64,000 nucleotides of DNA from Tsukamurella sp. TY48 (GTDB taxonomy: Bacteria > Actinomycetota > Actinomycetes > Mycobacteriales > Mycobacteriaceae). The DNA lies in the NCBI RefSeq assembly GCF_019656655.1, contig NZ_BPMV01000001.1, forward strand, positions 1,302,001 to 1,366,000. Reading direction: 5' to 3'. The notes beneath the pieces are model-generated. The model did not search any database, was not told the DNA's origin, and saw nothing but the letters and a program-made list of their open reading frames with translations. The position numbers and the translations under genes are program-made. Shown here in pieces: positions 40,670 to 51,235 of the stretch (position 1 is the stretch's first letter; each line of letters opens with the position of its first letter).

Positions 40670-42541
40670 ATGGAGCTCGCAGTTGGGCTGGTCGCCCTGG
40701 TAGCGACCGTTCTGGTGGTCAGTGCGTTCTGCGACAGACTCGGTCTGGCCGCGCCGCTGGTGCTCACCGTGATCGGTATCGCCGCCTCGTTCATCCCGCA
40801 GATCCCCGAGGTGCCGCTGCACCCGGATGTGGTTCTGCTGGGCCTGCTTCCACCGTTGCTGTACGCCGCGGCGTCGCGGGCCTCGCTGGTGGATTTCAAG
40901 GAGAACATCCGCCCGATCGGCATGCTCTCGGTGGGCCTGGTGCTGTTCACCGCGGCCGCCGTGGGCGTGGTCACGTCCTGGCTGCTGGACATCCCGTTCG
41001 CCGCGGGACTGGCGCTGGGCGCCATCGTCGGGCCGCCCGATGCGGTGGCCGCGACCGCCGTGGGCCGCCGCATCGGCCTGCCCCGCAAGGTGACCACTCT
41101 GCTCGAGGGTGAATCGCTGTTCAACGACGCCACCTCCATCGTGCTGCTGCGCACGGCGATCGCCGCGGTGGCCGGGACCATCGGCTTCTGGCAGGTGCTC
41201 GGCTCGTTCGCGCTCAGCGCTGTGGGCGGTGTCGCGGTGGGCGTGCTGGCCGCGATGCTGATCCGCTACGCGCTGCGCCGGGTCACCGATCCGATCCTCA
41301 CCACGGGCATCACGCTGATCAGCCCGTGGATCGCCTACCTGCCGGCCGAGCACATCCACGCCTCGGGCGTGGTGTCGGTGGTGGTGGCCGGGCTGATCGT
41401 CGGCTTCTGGGCCCCCACCGATCAGACGGCGGTGGGCCGGATGTCGGCGCGGATCAACTGGAGCACGGTGCAGTTCCTGTTGGAGAACGCCGTCTTCCTC
41501 TTGATCGGCCTGCAGATGCGCACCATCTTCGAGGGCGCCGACGCCTCGCCGATCGGCTGGCCGCTGATCCTCACCACCTGCGCCGCCGTCATGGTGACCG
41601 TGATCTTGGCGCGGATGGTCTTCTGCGCGCCCGCCGCGCTCGTCGCGGTCCGGGTGGACGAGACCGCCCAGCGACTCAACGTGGGCGAGGTGACGGTGCT
41701 GTCCTGGGCGGGGATGCGCGGGGTGGTCACCCTGGCGGCGGCGTTCATCCTCCCGCTCGACTTCCCCGACCGGGAGGTGCTGCTGTTCGCCGCCATGACG
41801 GTGGTGGCCGGCAGCCTGCTGATCCAGGGCTCGACGCTGCCCGCGCTGGCCCGGGTGCTGCACGTGCGCGGCCCCAACGCCCGCACCGACGCCCTGCAGC
41901 AGGCCGTGGTGATGCGCTCGGCCATCAACGCCGGCCTGGAGCGGCTCGACCAGATCGAGGCGAGCCCGCAGAACACCGTCCCCGCGCCGGTGATCGACGG
42001 GATCCGCGAGCGCGCCATCAGCCGCGAGCGCTCCTTCTGGGAGCGGCTCGGCCCGGAATCCCACGACACCCCGGCGGCGCAGGTCCGCGAGGTGCGCTTG
42101 CAGATGCTCGACGCCGAGCGCGCGGAGGTGCTGCGGCTGCGCGACAACGGGCAGGGCGACCACGAGGTGCTGGAGCAGGTGCTGGCGATGCTCGACGTCG
42201 AGGAGGCCATGCTCACCGTCTCGGCGAACCGCAGCGAGCGCGTGGCCGTGGCCGAACTGCTGACCCCGCCGTGGACGTCCGACGAGTGCGATCACCTCCG
42301 TGTGTCCGATTCGTTCAACGATCCGATTCCGCTGAGCGAGAACTGCCTCGAATGCGTCGCGGCGGGCGAGAATCCCGTGGCCCTGAGACTGTGCCTGACC
42401 TGCGGACACGTGGGTTGTTGCGATAGCTCCGAGGGCAAGCACGCCACGGCCCATCACGAGCACACCAACCACCCCGTGATCCGCAGTTTCCAGCCCGGGG
42501 AGTCCTGGCGCTGGTGTTACATCGACGAACTACTCAAATAG
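40670..42541 (+). CDS. Na+/H+ antiporter (CPA1) with C-terminal UBP-type zinc finger
   Basis: A 623-residue protein. Residues 1-430 are an NhaP/CPA1 antiporter with 11-13 helices: LLPPLLYAAA, ALGAIVGPPDAVAATAV (the ion-binding Asp region), LEGESLFNDATSIVL and SWAGMRGVVTLAAAF. Residues 430-545 form a charged helical cytoplasmic segment. Residues 545-623 are a UBP-type zinc finger: CDHLRV, NCLECVAAGENP, LRLCLTCGHVGCCDSS, KHATAHHEHTNHPV, RWCYIDELL, with the Cys/His ligands intact. In eukaryotes that fold binds ubiquitin C-termini or cysteine/histidine sensors; in bacteria the ligand is unknown. CAGACT 7 nt before the ATG hints at a leaderless mRNA. Confidence 0.9.
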   Translation: MELAVGLVALVATVLVVSAFCDRLGLAAPLVLTVIGIAASFIPQIPEVPLHPDVVLLGLLPPLLYAAASRASLVDFKENIRPIGMLSVGLVLFTAAAVGVVTSWLLDIPFAAGLALGAIVGPPDAVAATAVGRRIGLPRKVTTLLEGESLFNDATSIVLLRTAIAAVAGTIGFWQVLGSFALSAVGGVAVGVLAAMLIRYALRRVTDPILTTGITLISPWIAYLPAEHIHASGVVSVVVAGLIVGFWAPTDQTAVGRMSARINWSTVQFLLENAVFLLIGLQMRTIFEGADASPIGWPLILTTCAAVMVTVILARMVFCAPAALVAVRVDETAQRLNVGEVTVLSWAGMRGVVTLAAAFILPLDFPDREVLLFAAMTVVAGSLLIQGSTLPALARVLHVRGPNARTDALQQAVVMRSAINAGLERLDQIEASPQNTVPAPVIDGIRERAISRERSFWERLGPESHDTPAAQVREVRLQMLDAERAEVLRLRDNGQGDHEVLEQVLAMLDVEEAMLTVSANRSERVAVAELLTPPWTSDECDHLRVSDSFNDPIPLSENCLECVAAGENPVALRLCLTCGHVGCCDSSEGKHATAHHEHTNHPVIRSFQPGESWRWCYIDELLK

Positions 42542-42547
42542 ACCCGG

Positions 42548-42553
42548 TATCCT
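42548..42553 (+). promoter_or_regulatory. -10 box of leaderless dedA transcript
   Basis: TATCCT ends 7 nt before the GTG start of the first DedA gene; no ribosome-binding site. Confidence 0.5.
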
Positions 42554-42559
42554 TGCCAG

Positions 42560-43279
42560 GTGTATTTCAATGACCTGACGCTGGCCTCTTCGACCACCCT
42601 TCAGGCCTTCTCGATCTCGGACATCACCGATCCGGTGGCCGTCCTCAACGCCTTCGGGCCGATCGCGCTCGTGGGTCTGCTGCTGGTCGTGTTCATCGAG
42701 TCCGGCGTGCTGTTCCCCGTGCTCCCGGGCGATTCGCTGCTGTTCGTCGCCGGGCTGCTGACCGCCGCCGGCACCGGCGCCGCGGTCGGCGAGGCCACCT
42801 ACACGGGCTCGGCGATGTCGCTGCCCGTGCTGCTGATCGGCGTCCCGATCGCCGCGATCCTCGGCTCGCAGGTGGGTTACTTCATCGGTCGCTTCGGCGG
42901 CGAGAAGCTGTTCAAGCCCGACGCCCGCTTCCTCAAGACCAAGTACCTCGACGAGTCGCACGAGTTCTTCGAGAAGTACGGCCCCGCCACCCTGGTGCTG
43001 GCCCGCTTCGTGCCCTTCGTGCGCACCTTCGCGCCCGTGGCTGCCGGCGCCGCGCACATGAACTACGTCAAGTTCGTCATCTGGAACGCCATCGGCGCCA
43101 TCATCTGGGGCGACGGCATCCTGTTGCTCGGCGTCTGGCTGGGCCAGATCGACTGGGTGCGCGACAACATCGACAAGATCTTCATCGGCATCGTGCTGGT
43201 GTCGGTGCTCCCGATCGTCTGGGGCGTCGCGAAGAAGTACCTGTCCGACCGCCGCGCGAACTCCTCCGCCAGCGCGTAG
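42560..43279 (+). CDS. DedA-family membrane protein
   Basis: A 239-residue DedA/SNARE-associated protein, a family of lipid (undecaprenyl phosphate or phospholipid) flippases needed for envelope integrity. FIESGVLFPVLPGDSLLFVAGLL (E and the PGD loop), FIGRFGGEKLF, FEKYGPATLVLARFVPFVRTFAPVAAG with the conserved Arg pair, and NAIGAIIWGDG are all present. A second DedA starts 6 bp later. Leaderless GTG start. Confidence 0.92.
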   Translation: MYFNDLTLASSTTLQAFSISDITDPVAVLNAFGPIALVGLLLVVFIESGVLFPVLPGDSLLFVAGLLTAAGTGAAVGEATYTGSAMSLPVLLIGVPIAAILGSQVGYFIGRFGGEKLFKPDARFLKTKYLDESHEFFEKYGPATLVLARFVPFVRTFAPVAAGAAHMNYVKFVIWNAIGAIIWGDGILLLGVWLGQIDWVRDNIDKIFIGIVLVSVLPIVWGVAKKYLSDRRANSSASA

Positions 43280-43285
43280 GCCGCC

Positions 43286-43920
43286 GTGCTCGAATTCGTC
43301 CAGAACGCCGGGCCGGTGATGATCTGGCTCGTCGTGGCCGGGTTCGTCTTCGCCGAGTGCGCCTTCATCATCGGTCTGTTCCTCCCCGGTGATTCCCTGC
43401 TGCTCACCGCCGGCCTGGCCATGGCCACCACCGGCCACTCGGCGGCCTCGGTGTGGGGTCTGGCGCTGGCCGCCTTCCTCGCCGCCATCGCGGGCAACCA
43501 CGTGGGCTACGGGATCGGCGAGAAGATGGGCGATCACGTGCTCGCCAAGCAGGACGGGCGCTACCTCAACGCGAACAACCTGCACCGGGTCAAGGAACTG
43601 ATGGACAAGCACGGCTTCTTCTCCGTGCTCATCGCCCGGTGGATCCCGTGGGTCCGCACCCTGTGCCCGCTGGTCGCGGGCGCGGTGGGCATGGACAAGC
43701 GCAAGTTCACCATCGCCTCGATCCTCGGCTCGCTGATCTGGGCCCCCTTCCTGCTCCTGGTGGGCTACTACGCGTCGTCGGCGCTGCAGGACTACAAGTG
43801 GGTCCTGGACTGGGCGCTGCGCGGCATGATCGTGATGCTGATCGTGGGCACGATCGTCGGGATCGTGGGCTACCGGCGCGAGATGGCCAAGCCGAACGTC
43901 TCCGTCGATCTCGAGGACTA

Positions 43921-43921
<1 letters not shown>
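43286..43921 (+). CDS. second DedA-family membrane protein
   Basis: A 211-residue DedA paralogue: FAECAFIIGLFLPGDSLLLTAGL, YGIGEKMGDHVL, MDKHGFFSVLIARWIPWVRTLCPLVAGAVGM, and a final three helices. It resembles Rv0364 of M. tuberculosis in place and size. Only about a quarter of its residues match its neighbour, so the pair is old or the two have different lipids. GTG start 6 bp after the first gene; its stop shares a base with the ABC-F start. Confidence 0.9.
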
Positions 43922-45560
<1,639 letters not shown>

Positions 45561-45564
<4 letters not shown>

Positions 45565-46682
45565 GCCCGGGCGAGCGCCGCGGCGGCCTCCATGGCCATC
45601 CAGCCGCCGATCTGCACCGAGAGGTCGCGCTCCGGCGTTTCGCTGGAACGCACTGTGCCACCGGTGAAGTAGGCCGCCTGGCCGGTAGAGCCCGGAATGC
45701 GAGCATCGCGGGTCCAGTCGGCGCTGAAGAGCACCTTGCCGTCCACCTCGCGGGCGCCGCGCCATGCCGCCTCCGCGGAGGCGAAGACGATCTCGGCGGC
45801 GGCGTCGCGCACGTCGTCGGTGCCGGGGCCGCCGCGCAGCTGCACCGCCGCGAGCGCCAGGTAGCGGATCAGGATGCCGTTGAACAGGCCGCCGTCGCCG
45901 CCGTCGCCACCGGCGATCACGTGCCTCTCCGTCATCCGCCGGGACACCGCGGCGATCAGCTTCGCGACCCGCTGGGCGTGCTCCGGATCGTCGTCGGCGG
46001 AGAGCTCGGTGTCGAGTCCGATGGTGACGCCCTGGCAGTAGGTGTACTTCTCCGGGTACAGCTTTCCGTTCTCGGGATCGTCGTAGCTGCCGTCGACGCC
46101 GTCGTTGATGAGCCCGGTCTCGGGGTCCAGTAGGCGCCGGTACAGCCAGTCGGCGGTCTCCTCCGCGCGCTCGAACTCCCCCATCCGCGCCAGGTAGATC
46201 CCGGCGGGTCCGTTCGCCGGTGCGTTGAGGAACAGTCCCGTGGTGCGCCACGGAATACCGCCGCCCGCCTCGGGCACCCACGCCTTGAGGAAGGTGCCGG
46301 TCAGGGTGCGCAGCCGCCGGGCCGCGTTCACGCCCGCGTACCGCTGCGCCCGCTCCAGGGCGAGCCCCATCCACGCCATATCGTCGTAGTAGGAGTTGGT
46401 GACGCGCAACAGGTTCCGGAGCCGGTGCCCGCGCGCCAGCTCGACCACCAGCTTGCGGGTGCTGGGCGCGCCGTCGCGGATGTAGGCGTCGACCGCCACG
46501 TCCAGCAGGTGCGCCTGCCACCAGTAGTTCCAGCTCAGCAGCAGCGCGTCGCGCCGGGTGGGCGGGTACGCCGGGATCCCGAGCCGGGTTCCCGGAATCC
46601 CCCACACCGGGCGGACGTGCCGGTCCACCACCGCGGACTGCGCCGCCGCCGCGCGCTGGTTCCATTCCACCGCCGTCGTCAT
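45561..46682 (-). CDS. glycoside hydrolase family 76 protein (Rv0365c-like)
   Basis: A 373-residue (alpha/alpha)6-barrel protein of GH76, the alpha-1,6-mannanase family. The catalytic Asp pair is in SYYDDMAWMGLAL; NDGVDG, EKYTYCQGVTIG and WTRDARIPG fit. No signal peptide, so it may act inside the cell on mannan-type glycans or be released otherwise. It matches Rv0365c in neighbourhood. The first ATG with MTTAVEW was preferred over a GTG two codons upstream. The four bases CTAG form the stop of this gene and of the ABC-F gene on the other strand. Confidence 0.85.
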
Positions 46683-46771
46683 ACCCACATCAGACCATGG
46701 TTAGCCGACCGAAGTCTGAGCGGACGGCGAGATTTCTGTCGCAGTTCGGGCCCGGACGGCCTCGGCTCGCT

Positions 46772-47449
46772 CTACCAGGCGGCGTCGAGGTCGGCGTGCT
46801 CGCGCACCCAGGCGTGCATGGCGATCCCGGCGGCCACACCCACGTTGATCGACCGGGTCGATCCGAACTGGGCGATCGACACCGTGGTCCCGGCGATCTG
46901 CCGGGCGTCGCCGGACACGCCGGGCCCCTCCTGCCCGAACAGCAGCACGCACCGTCGGGGCAGCGAGCCCCGCTCCAGCGGCACCGATCCGGGCTGGTTG
47001 TCGACGGCCACGATGGGAAGCTCGCGCTCCGCGCACCAGGCCGCGAAGGCCTCGGCGTCGGGGTGGTGCCGGATGTGCTGGTAGCGGTCGGTCACCATGG
47101 CACCCCGTCGATTCCACCGCTTGCGGCCGATGATGTGCACGGCCTTCGCGCCGAAGGCGTTGGCGGTGCGCACCACGGTGCCGATGTTCGCGTCGTGGCC
47201 GAGGTTCTCGATGGCCACCTCGAACGGATGCCGGCGGGTGTCCAGGTCGGCGACGATGGCCTCGCGCGTCCAGTACCGGTAGCCGTCGACCACGTTGCGG
47301 CGGTCGCCGTCGGCGAGCAGCTCGGGGTCGTACTTCGGGTCCTGCGGTGGTTCGGTTCCGTACTCGTCGCGCCAGGGTCCGAGCCCGACGGTGTGCGGTC
47401 CGGGCACGCCGGTCACCCACTCGGTGGGACCGAGGTCGGACTCGCTCAC
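46772..47449 (-). CDS. TrmH/SpoU-family RNA 2'-O-methyltransferase
   Basis: A 225-residue SPOUT methylase with the knot motifs: ENLGHDANIGTVVRTANAFG (motif 1), VLLFGQEGPGVSGD (motif 2) and VSIAQFGSTRSINVGVAAGIAMH (motif 3). The target RNA is unknown. It starts 8 bp after pyrE and is the Rv0380c counterpart by position. The GTG start fits the coupling. Confidence 0.9.
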   Translation of the reverse strand: MSESDLGPTEWVTGVPGPHTVGLGPWRDEYGTEPPQDPKYDPELLADGDRRNVVDGYRYWTREAIVADLDTRRHPFEVAIENLGHDANIGTVVRTANAFGAKAVHIIGRKRWNRRGAMVTDRYQHIRHHPDAEAFAAWCAERELPIVAVDNQPGSVPLERGSLPRRCVLLFGQEGPGVSGDARQIAGTTVSIAQFGSTRSINVGVAAGIAMHAWVREHADLDAAW

Positions 47450-47457
47450 GGGCTCGG

Positions 47458-48003
47458 TCAGAGTCCGAGATCGGCGAGGCCGAGCACCGAGCGGTACTCG
47501 AGGCCCTCCGCCGCGATCACGGTGGCGGCGTCGGTCTCGCGGTCCACCACGGTGGCCACACCCACGACCTCGGCGCCGATCTCACGCAGCGCGCGCACCG
47601 CCGTGAGCGGCGAGTTGCCGGTGGTGGTGGTGTCCTCGACCACGAGGACGCGCTTGCCGACCACGTCGGGGCCCTCCACCTGCCGCTGCATGCCGTGCGC
47701 CTTGGCGGCCTTGCGGACCACGAAGGCGTCGATCGGGCGGCCGGGTGCGTGCATCACGGAGGTGGCCACCGGATCGGCCCCCAGGGTGAGTCCGCCGACC
47801 GCGGCGAAGTCCCAGTCGGCGGTGAGCTCGCGCAGCAGGCGGCCGATCAGCGGCGAGGCCTCGTGATGCAGCGTTGCGCGGCGCAGGTCCACGTAGTAGT
47901 CGGCCTCGCGACCGCTGGAGAGCGTGACCTTGCCGTGCACCACCGCGAGCTCGCGCACCAGTTCGGCGAGTCGGCTCTTGGCCGCCGGATCGAGAGCGCT
48001 CAC
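47458..48003 (-). CDS. pyrE: orotate phosphoribosyltransferase
   Basis: A 181-residue PRTase that makes orotidine 5'-phosphate. The PRPP loop VLVVEDTTTTGNSPL and the catalytic LSSGREADYYVDLR and KAAKAHGMQRQVEG are diagnostic. I use the GTG that overlaps the stop of the upstream gene (GTGA), giving the normal OPRT length. Confidence 0.93.
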   Translation of the reverse strand: MSALDPAAKSRLAELVRELAVVHGKVTLSSGREADYYVDLRRATLHHEASPLIGRLLRELTADWDFAAVGGLTLGADPVATSVMHAPGRPIDAFVVRKAAKAHGMQRQVEGPDVVGKRVLVVEDTTTTGNSPLTAVRALREIGAEVVGVATVVDRETDAATVIAAEGLEYRSVLGLADLGL

Positions 48004-48689
48004 CGTCGGGACTCCGAGCGCACCGGAACGGGCTGGCCCGGATCGCGGGGGCCGCCCGAGGTGACCACGCGGGCGTGGCCCTCCGGCGGGAGCACGCGGA
48101 GCAGGTCGCCGAAGCGGCGCACGGCCTCGAGGGCCTCGTCGAGATCGTCGGGATCGTCGGTGGCGGGCATCTGGCCCAGCGTCCAGGCGCCCTCGTTCCA
48201 CAGTGACTCGATGTGGGCGGGCACCTGTTCGGCGAAGGTGATCATGCGGCGGTCGGCCACCCGGCGGCCCACCTCGGCGTTGTTGGTGTACAGGATCCGC
48301 GGTCCCAGGGCGCCCAGGGGCTCCATCCCGGGCTCGGTCGGCGGGTGCGCGTTCTCGGGGCGCAGGTCGAGCAGGGCGCCCGACGTGGCGCCGCGGTGCA
48401 CGGCGGCGATGGTGGCGCTCTCGGCCAGGTCGAAGACGTAGGCGTTGGCACCGAAGTAGGTGCCGTGCGCCACGTCGACCACCGGCGGATCGCCGGGCAT
48501 CGCCATGCCACCGCGGTGGAACTCGTCCTTGAGCGACGGGTCCTTCGCGGTGTAGACGAACTCGCGGCTCTCGGCCCAGGCCGCGCGCTCGGAGTGGACA
48601 TTCGGCGTGTGCCCGCGGTCGTACCAGATGAGAGCAGCGGCGAGCGCCGCGCAGACCACCGCGAGGATCAGGAACACTACGTACGACAT
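48000..48689 (-). CDS. membrane-anchored hypothetical protein (Rv0383c-like)
   Basis: A 229-residue protein with an N-terminal membrane helix (YVVFLILAVVCAALAAALIWY) and a soluble remainder, probably outside. TPNVHSERAAWAESREFVYTAKD, GTYFGANAYVFDLAES and ILYTNNAEVGRRVADRRMITFAEQ are the most distinctive stretches. Position beside pyrE equals Rv0383c. Start ATG with AGGTGG upstream. Function unknown; GTGA coupling to pyrE is probably an accident of operon packing. Confidence 0.75.
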   Translation of the reverse strand: MSYVVFLILAVVCAALAAALIWYDRGHTPNVHSERAAWAESREFVYTAKDPSLKDEFHRGGMAMPGDPPVVDVAHGTYFGANAYVFDLAESATIAAVHRGATSGALLDLRPENAHPPTEPGMEPLGALGPRILYTNNAEVGRRVADRRMITFAEQVPAHIESLWNEGAWTLGQMPATDDPDDLDEALEAVRRFGDLLRVLPPEGHARVVTSGGPRDPGQPVPVRSESRR

Positions 48690-48721
48690 CGCCACCTACA
48701 GTAGCCGGTCGGTCGGCGGTT

Positions 48722-49168
48722 TCACCCGACCGATGGGGTACCGGCCACGGAGATCTGACCGGCATAGATGGCCAGCGCCGAGGAACCGTCGGCGCTCACC
48801 TGGATCATCACGACGTCGCCCACCTTGAGATCGGTGAGCTTGCCGCCGTGCGTGGTGGTCACCTGCGTCTCCGGTCCGGTCCGGAGTTCGACGGTGTTCC
48901 CGCCGGGCGCCGAGCGCACCTTGACCACCGACGAATCGATGCTGAGGATCGCTCCGATCACCTCGCGACCAGGCGTAATCGCAACACCGGAGACCTTCTG
49001 ATTCACCGGCACACCGGCCGAGGAGGCCGCGGGCGCAGCCCGGCGCACGCTGCCGAGTTCGGAGGAGATGTGCAGGCTGTAGGCGATGCCGGCACCGACC
49101 ACGCCGATACCGATGAGGCTGAGGATCGTGGCGAGCCAGGGGCCGCGGGACCGCGGTTCGTCGGTCAT
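48722..49168 (-). CDS. membrane-anchored OB-like (DUF5666-type) protein
   Basis: A 148-residue protein: one helix (ATILSLIGIGVVGAGIAYSL) and an outer beta-rich domain with VIGAILSIDSSVVKVRSAPG, VELRTGPETQVTTTHGGKL and DLKVGDVVMIQV, the pattern of small OB-fold DUF5666-like domains. GGAGG lies 6 nt before the ATG. Function unknown. Confidence 0.7.
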   Translation of the reverse strand: MTDEPRSRGPWLATILSLIGIGVVGAGIAYSLHISSELGSVRRAAPAASSAGVPVNQKVSGVAITPGREVIGAILSIDSSVVKVRSAPGGNTVELRTGPETQVTTTHGGKLTDLKVGDVVMIQVSADGSSALAIYAGQISVAGTPSVG

Positions 49169-49301
49169 GCGCCACCTCCTCGCACCGTGTCGATCCTCCT
49201 CATTCCATGGTGCACGTGCTCCCGTGCCACCCCTGCAGAAACTAAGCCCCGTGTCTGAGATGCACCTGTGAATGGGGCGGGCGAATCACTATGACCCCCG
49301 C

Positions 49302-49307
49302 TAGCGT
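49302..49307 (+). promoter_or_regulatory. -10 box of leaderless DUF202 transcript
   Basis: TAGCGT ends 8 nt before the GTG at 49315, deciding that start over the ATG at 49291. Confidence 0.5.
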
Positions 49308-49314
49308 TGTCGGC

Positions 49315-49686
49315 GTGGCCGCTTTCCGCAGGTTCTGGCCGCCCCGCGAGCTCACCGAGGGCGAGGCGCCGGACGCACGATTCACCCTCGCCAACGAACG
49401 CACCTTCCTGGCCTGGATCCGCACGTCACTGGGCCTGATCGCCGCCGCGGTCGGGTTGGAGGCCTTCGCCCCGGAGGTGGTGCCCGAGGCGGTGCGCACC
49501 CCGCTGGTGGTGGTGCTGCTGGTCCTCGCCGCGCTACTCGCCGGGTACGCCTTCCGACGGTGGCTGCGCGTCGAGGGAGCCATCCGCACCGGCCGAGCAC
49601 CCGGCGGCTCCCCCGCCACGGTGGTGCTCGCTGCGGCGATCGCCGCAGCGGGCCTGGTGCTGGCCGCCGCGATCGCCTTCACATGA
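49315..49686 (+). CDS. DUF202 membrane protein
   Basis: A 123-residue protein with three membrane helices and the DUF202 signature DARFTLANERTFLAWIRTSLGLIAAAVG. Such small membrane proteins occur alone or in pairs and as the C-terminal domain of fungal VTC complexes; function in bacteria is unknown. The stop overlaps the start of a second DUF202-like gene (ATGA). Confidence 0.85.
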   Translation: MAAFRRFWPPRELTEGEAPDARFTLANERTFLAWIRTSLGLIAAAVGLEAFAPEVVPEAVRTPLVVVLLVLAALLAGYAFRRWLRVEGAIRTGRAPGGSPATVVLAAAIAAAGLVLAAAIAFT

Positions 49687-49949
49687 GCGCCCCGTCGACC
49701 CTTGCGACGGAGCGCACGCAGCTCGCCCGGGTCCGCACTGTGATGGCGCTGGTGCTGGTGGCGGCGCTGGTGGGACGGCTGACGCTCGGTGGGCGGGCGT
49801 GGGCGGCGATCCTCTGTGCGGCCGTCGCGGTGGTGGGGCTGGGACTGGCGGTGCGGCTCGGCCGGGCGCCGACGGGGGCCGGACGCGCCCTGCTCCTGTC
49901 CGGCGCGGTGGTGGTGCTGGCGTCCGCCGCTGGACTCGGGCTGATCTGA
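49683..49949 (+). CDS. second, shorter DUF202-like membrane protein
   Basis: An 88-residue three-helix protein starting MSAPSTLATERTQLARVRTVMAL, a divergent DUF202 motif that keeps the ERT-x-LA-x-xR core. Coupled by ATGA to the first copy, so the two probably form a hetero-oligomer. Confidence 0.75.
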   Translation: MSAPSTLATERTQLARVRTVMALVLVAALVGRLTLGGRAWAAILCAAVAVVGLGLAVRLGRAPTGAGRALLLSGAVVVLASAAGLGLI

Positions 49950-50015
49950 CGGCGTGCGTTTCCGGCCGACTCGTGCCACGTTGGAAAGTGACCCCAACGA
50001 AACGAGGAGCCACGC

Positions 50016-51167
50016 ATGTCCGACACCGTCAGCACCGCGATCTTCGCCAGCCCGTCCCGCTACGTGCAGGGCCGAGGCGCTCTCGACTCCCTCGGCGAGC
50101 ACGTCGCCAAGCTGGGGTCCACTCCCCTGATCGTGAGTGACGACACCGTGTGGGGCATCGTGCAGGACGGGGTGAGCGCCAGCTTCGACGCCGCCGGGCT
50201 CGCCGTGACGCGGGTGCCCTTCAAGCAGTTCGCGACGCCGGCCGCGGTGGACGAGCTGGTGGCGACGATCAGCTCCGGCGGCCACGACGTGATCCTCGGC
50301 GTGGGCGGCGGGTCCGCGATCGACGCCGCGAAGGCCGCCGGGCACCTCGCCGGCATCCGCTGGGTGAGCGTTCCCACCGCCGCCTCGTCCGACGCGCCCA
50401 CCTCGACGCTCGCCGTGATCTACACGGAGACGGGCGAATTCCTGGAGTACCGCTTCTTCCCACGGAACCCGGACCTGGTGCTAATCGACACCCAGCTGGT
50501 GGCGAACGCCCCGGTGAGCCTGCTGGTGGCGGGCATCGGCGATGCGCTGGCCACCTGGATCGAGGCCCGCGCCACGCGCCGCGGACGGGGCACCACGATG
50601 GCGGGCGGTCGCCCCACCCGCGCGGGCACCGCGCTCGCCGAGCTGTCGTGGGACATCCTGTGGGAGAACGCACTCCTGGCGATCGACGCCGTCCGCAGCA
50701 AGGTGGTGACCCCGGCGCTGGAATCGGTGGTGGAGGCGAACACGCTGCTCTCCGGCCTCGGCTTCGAGTCCGGCGGTCTCGCCGCCGCGCACGCGATCCA
50801 CAACGGTCTCACCGCCGCGCCGCAGACGCACGGCCTCACTCACGGTCAGAAGGTGAACATCGGCTCGGTCACGCAGCTGGTGCTGGAGGGGGCACCGTCG
50901 GTGGAGATCGAGGACTTCATCGAGTTCACCACGCAGGTGGGACTTCCCAACTCGCTCACCGAGATCGGCCTCACGCCCGAGAACACCACCGAGCTGGAGG
51001 CCATCGCCGAGGCCGCGACCGCCGCGGCGGAGACCATCCACAACCTGCCCTCGCCGGTGACGCCCGCGCAGGTCGTCGACGCCCTCAAGGCCGTGGAGGC
51101 CATCTCCCGTCGCGTGCGCATCGAGCGCGGTCTCCCCGAGCCGGTGAAGTACATCGCCCCCCACTGA
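50016..51167 (+). CDS. gldA: glycerol dehydrogenase-like Fe/Zn alcohol dehydrogenase
   Basis: A 383-residue group III polyol dehydrogenase. NAD site GVGGGSAIDAAKAAGHL; metal ligands in AGIGDALATWIEA (Asp), AAAHAIHNG (His) and HGLTHGQKVNIG (His). VPTAASSDAPTSTLAVIY is typical of GldA and glycerol-1-phosphate dehydrogenases. GAGGAG precedes the ATG. No dihydroxyacetone kinase lies nearby, so a role in glycerol use is unproven. Confidence 0.88.
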   Translation: MSDTVSTAIFASPSRYVQGRGALDSLGEHVAKLGSTPLIVSDDTVWGIVQDGVSASFDAAGLAVTRVPFKQFATPAAVDELVATISSGGHDVILGVGGGSAIDAAKAAGHLAGIRWVSVPTAASSDAPTSTLAVIYTETGEFLEYRFFPRNPDLVLIDTQLVANAPVSLLVAGIGDALATWIEARATRRGRGTTMAGGRPTRAGTALAELSWDILWENALLAIDAVRSKVVTPALESVVEANTLLSGLGFESGGLAAAHAIHNGLTAAPQTHGLTHGQKVNIGSVTQLVLEGAPSVEIEDFIEFTTQVGLPNSLTEIGLTPENTTELEAIAEAATAAAETIHNLPSPVTPAQVVDALKAVEAISRRVRIERGLPEPVKYIAPH

Positions 51168-51172
51168 CCTCA

Positions 51173-51234
51173 CATCTTCGGTGCCGAATTGCGACGCAGA
51201 GATGTGTTGTCACCGCAGTTCGGCACCGAAGATG
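51173..51234. repeat. 62-bp palindromic element, copy 1
   Basis: Arms of 21 bp with one mismatch (consensus ATCTTCGGTGCCGAACTGCG) flank a 20-bp spacer. It starts 6 bp after the gldA stop and ends 1 bp before the stop codon of the AbiEi/DUF559 gene. A second copy bounds the other end of that gene. As RNA it would be a strong hairpin for both converging transcripts. Confidence 0.85.
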
Positions 51235-51235
51235 C

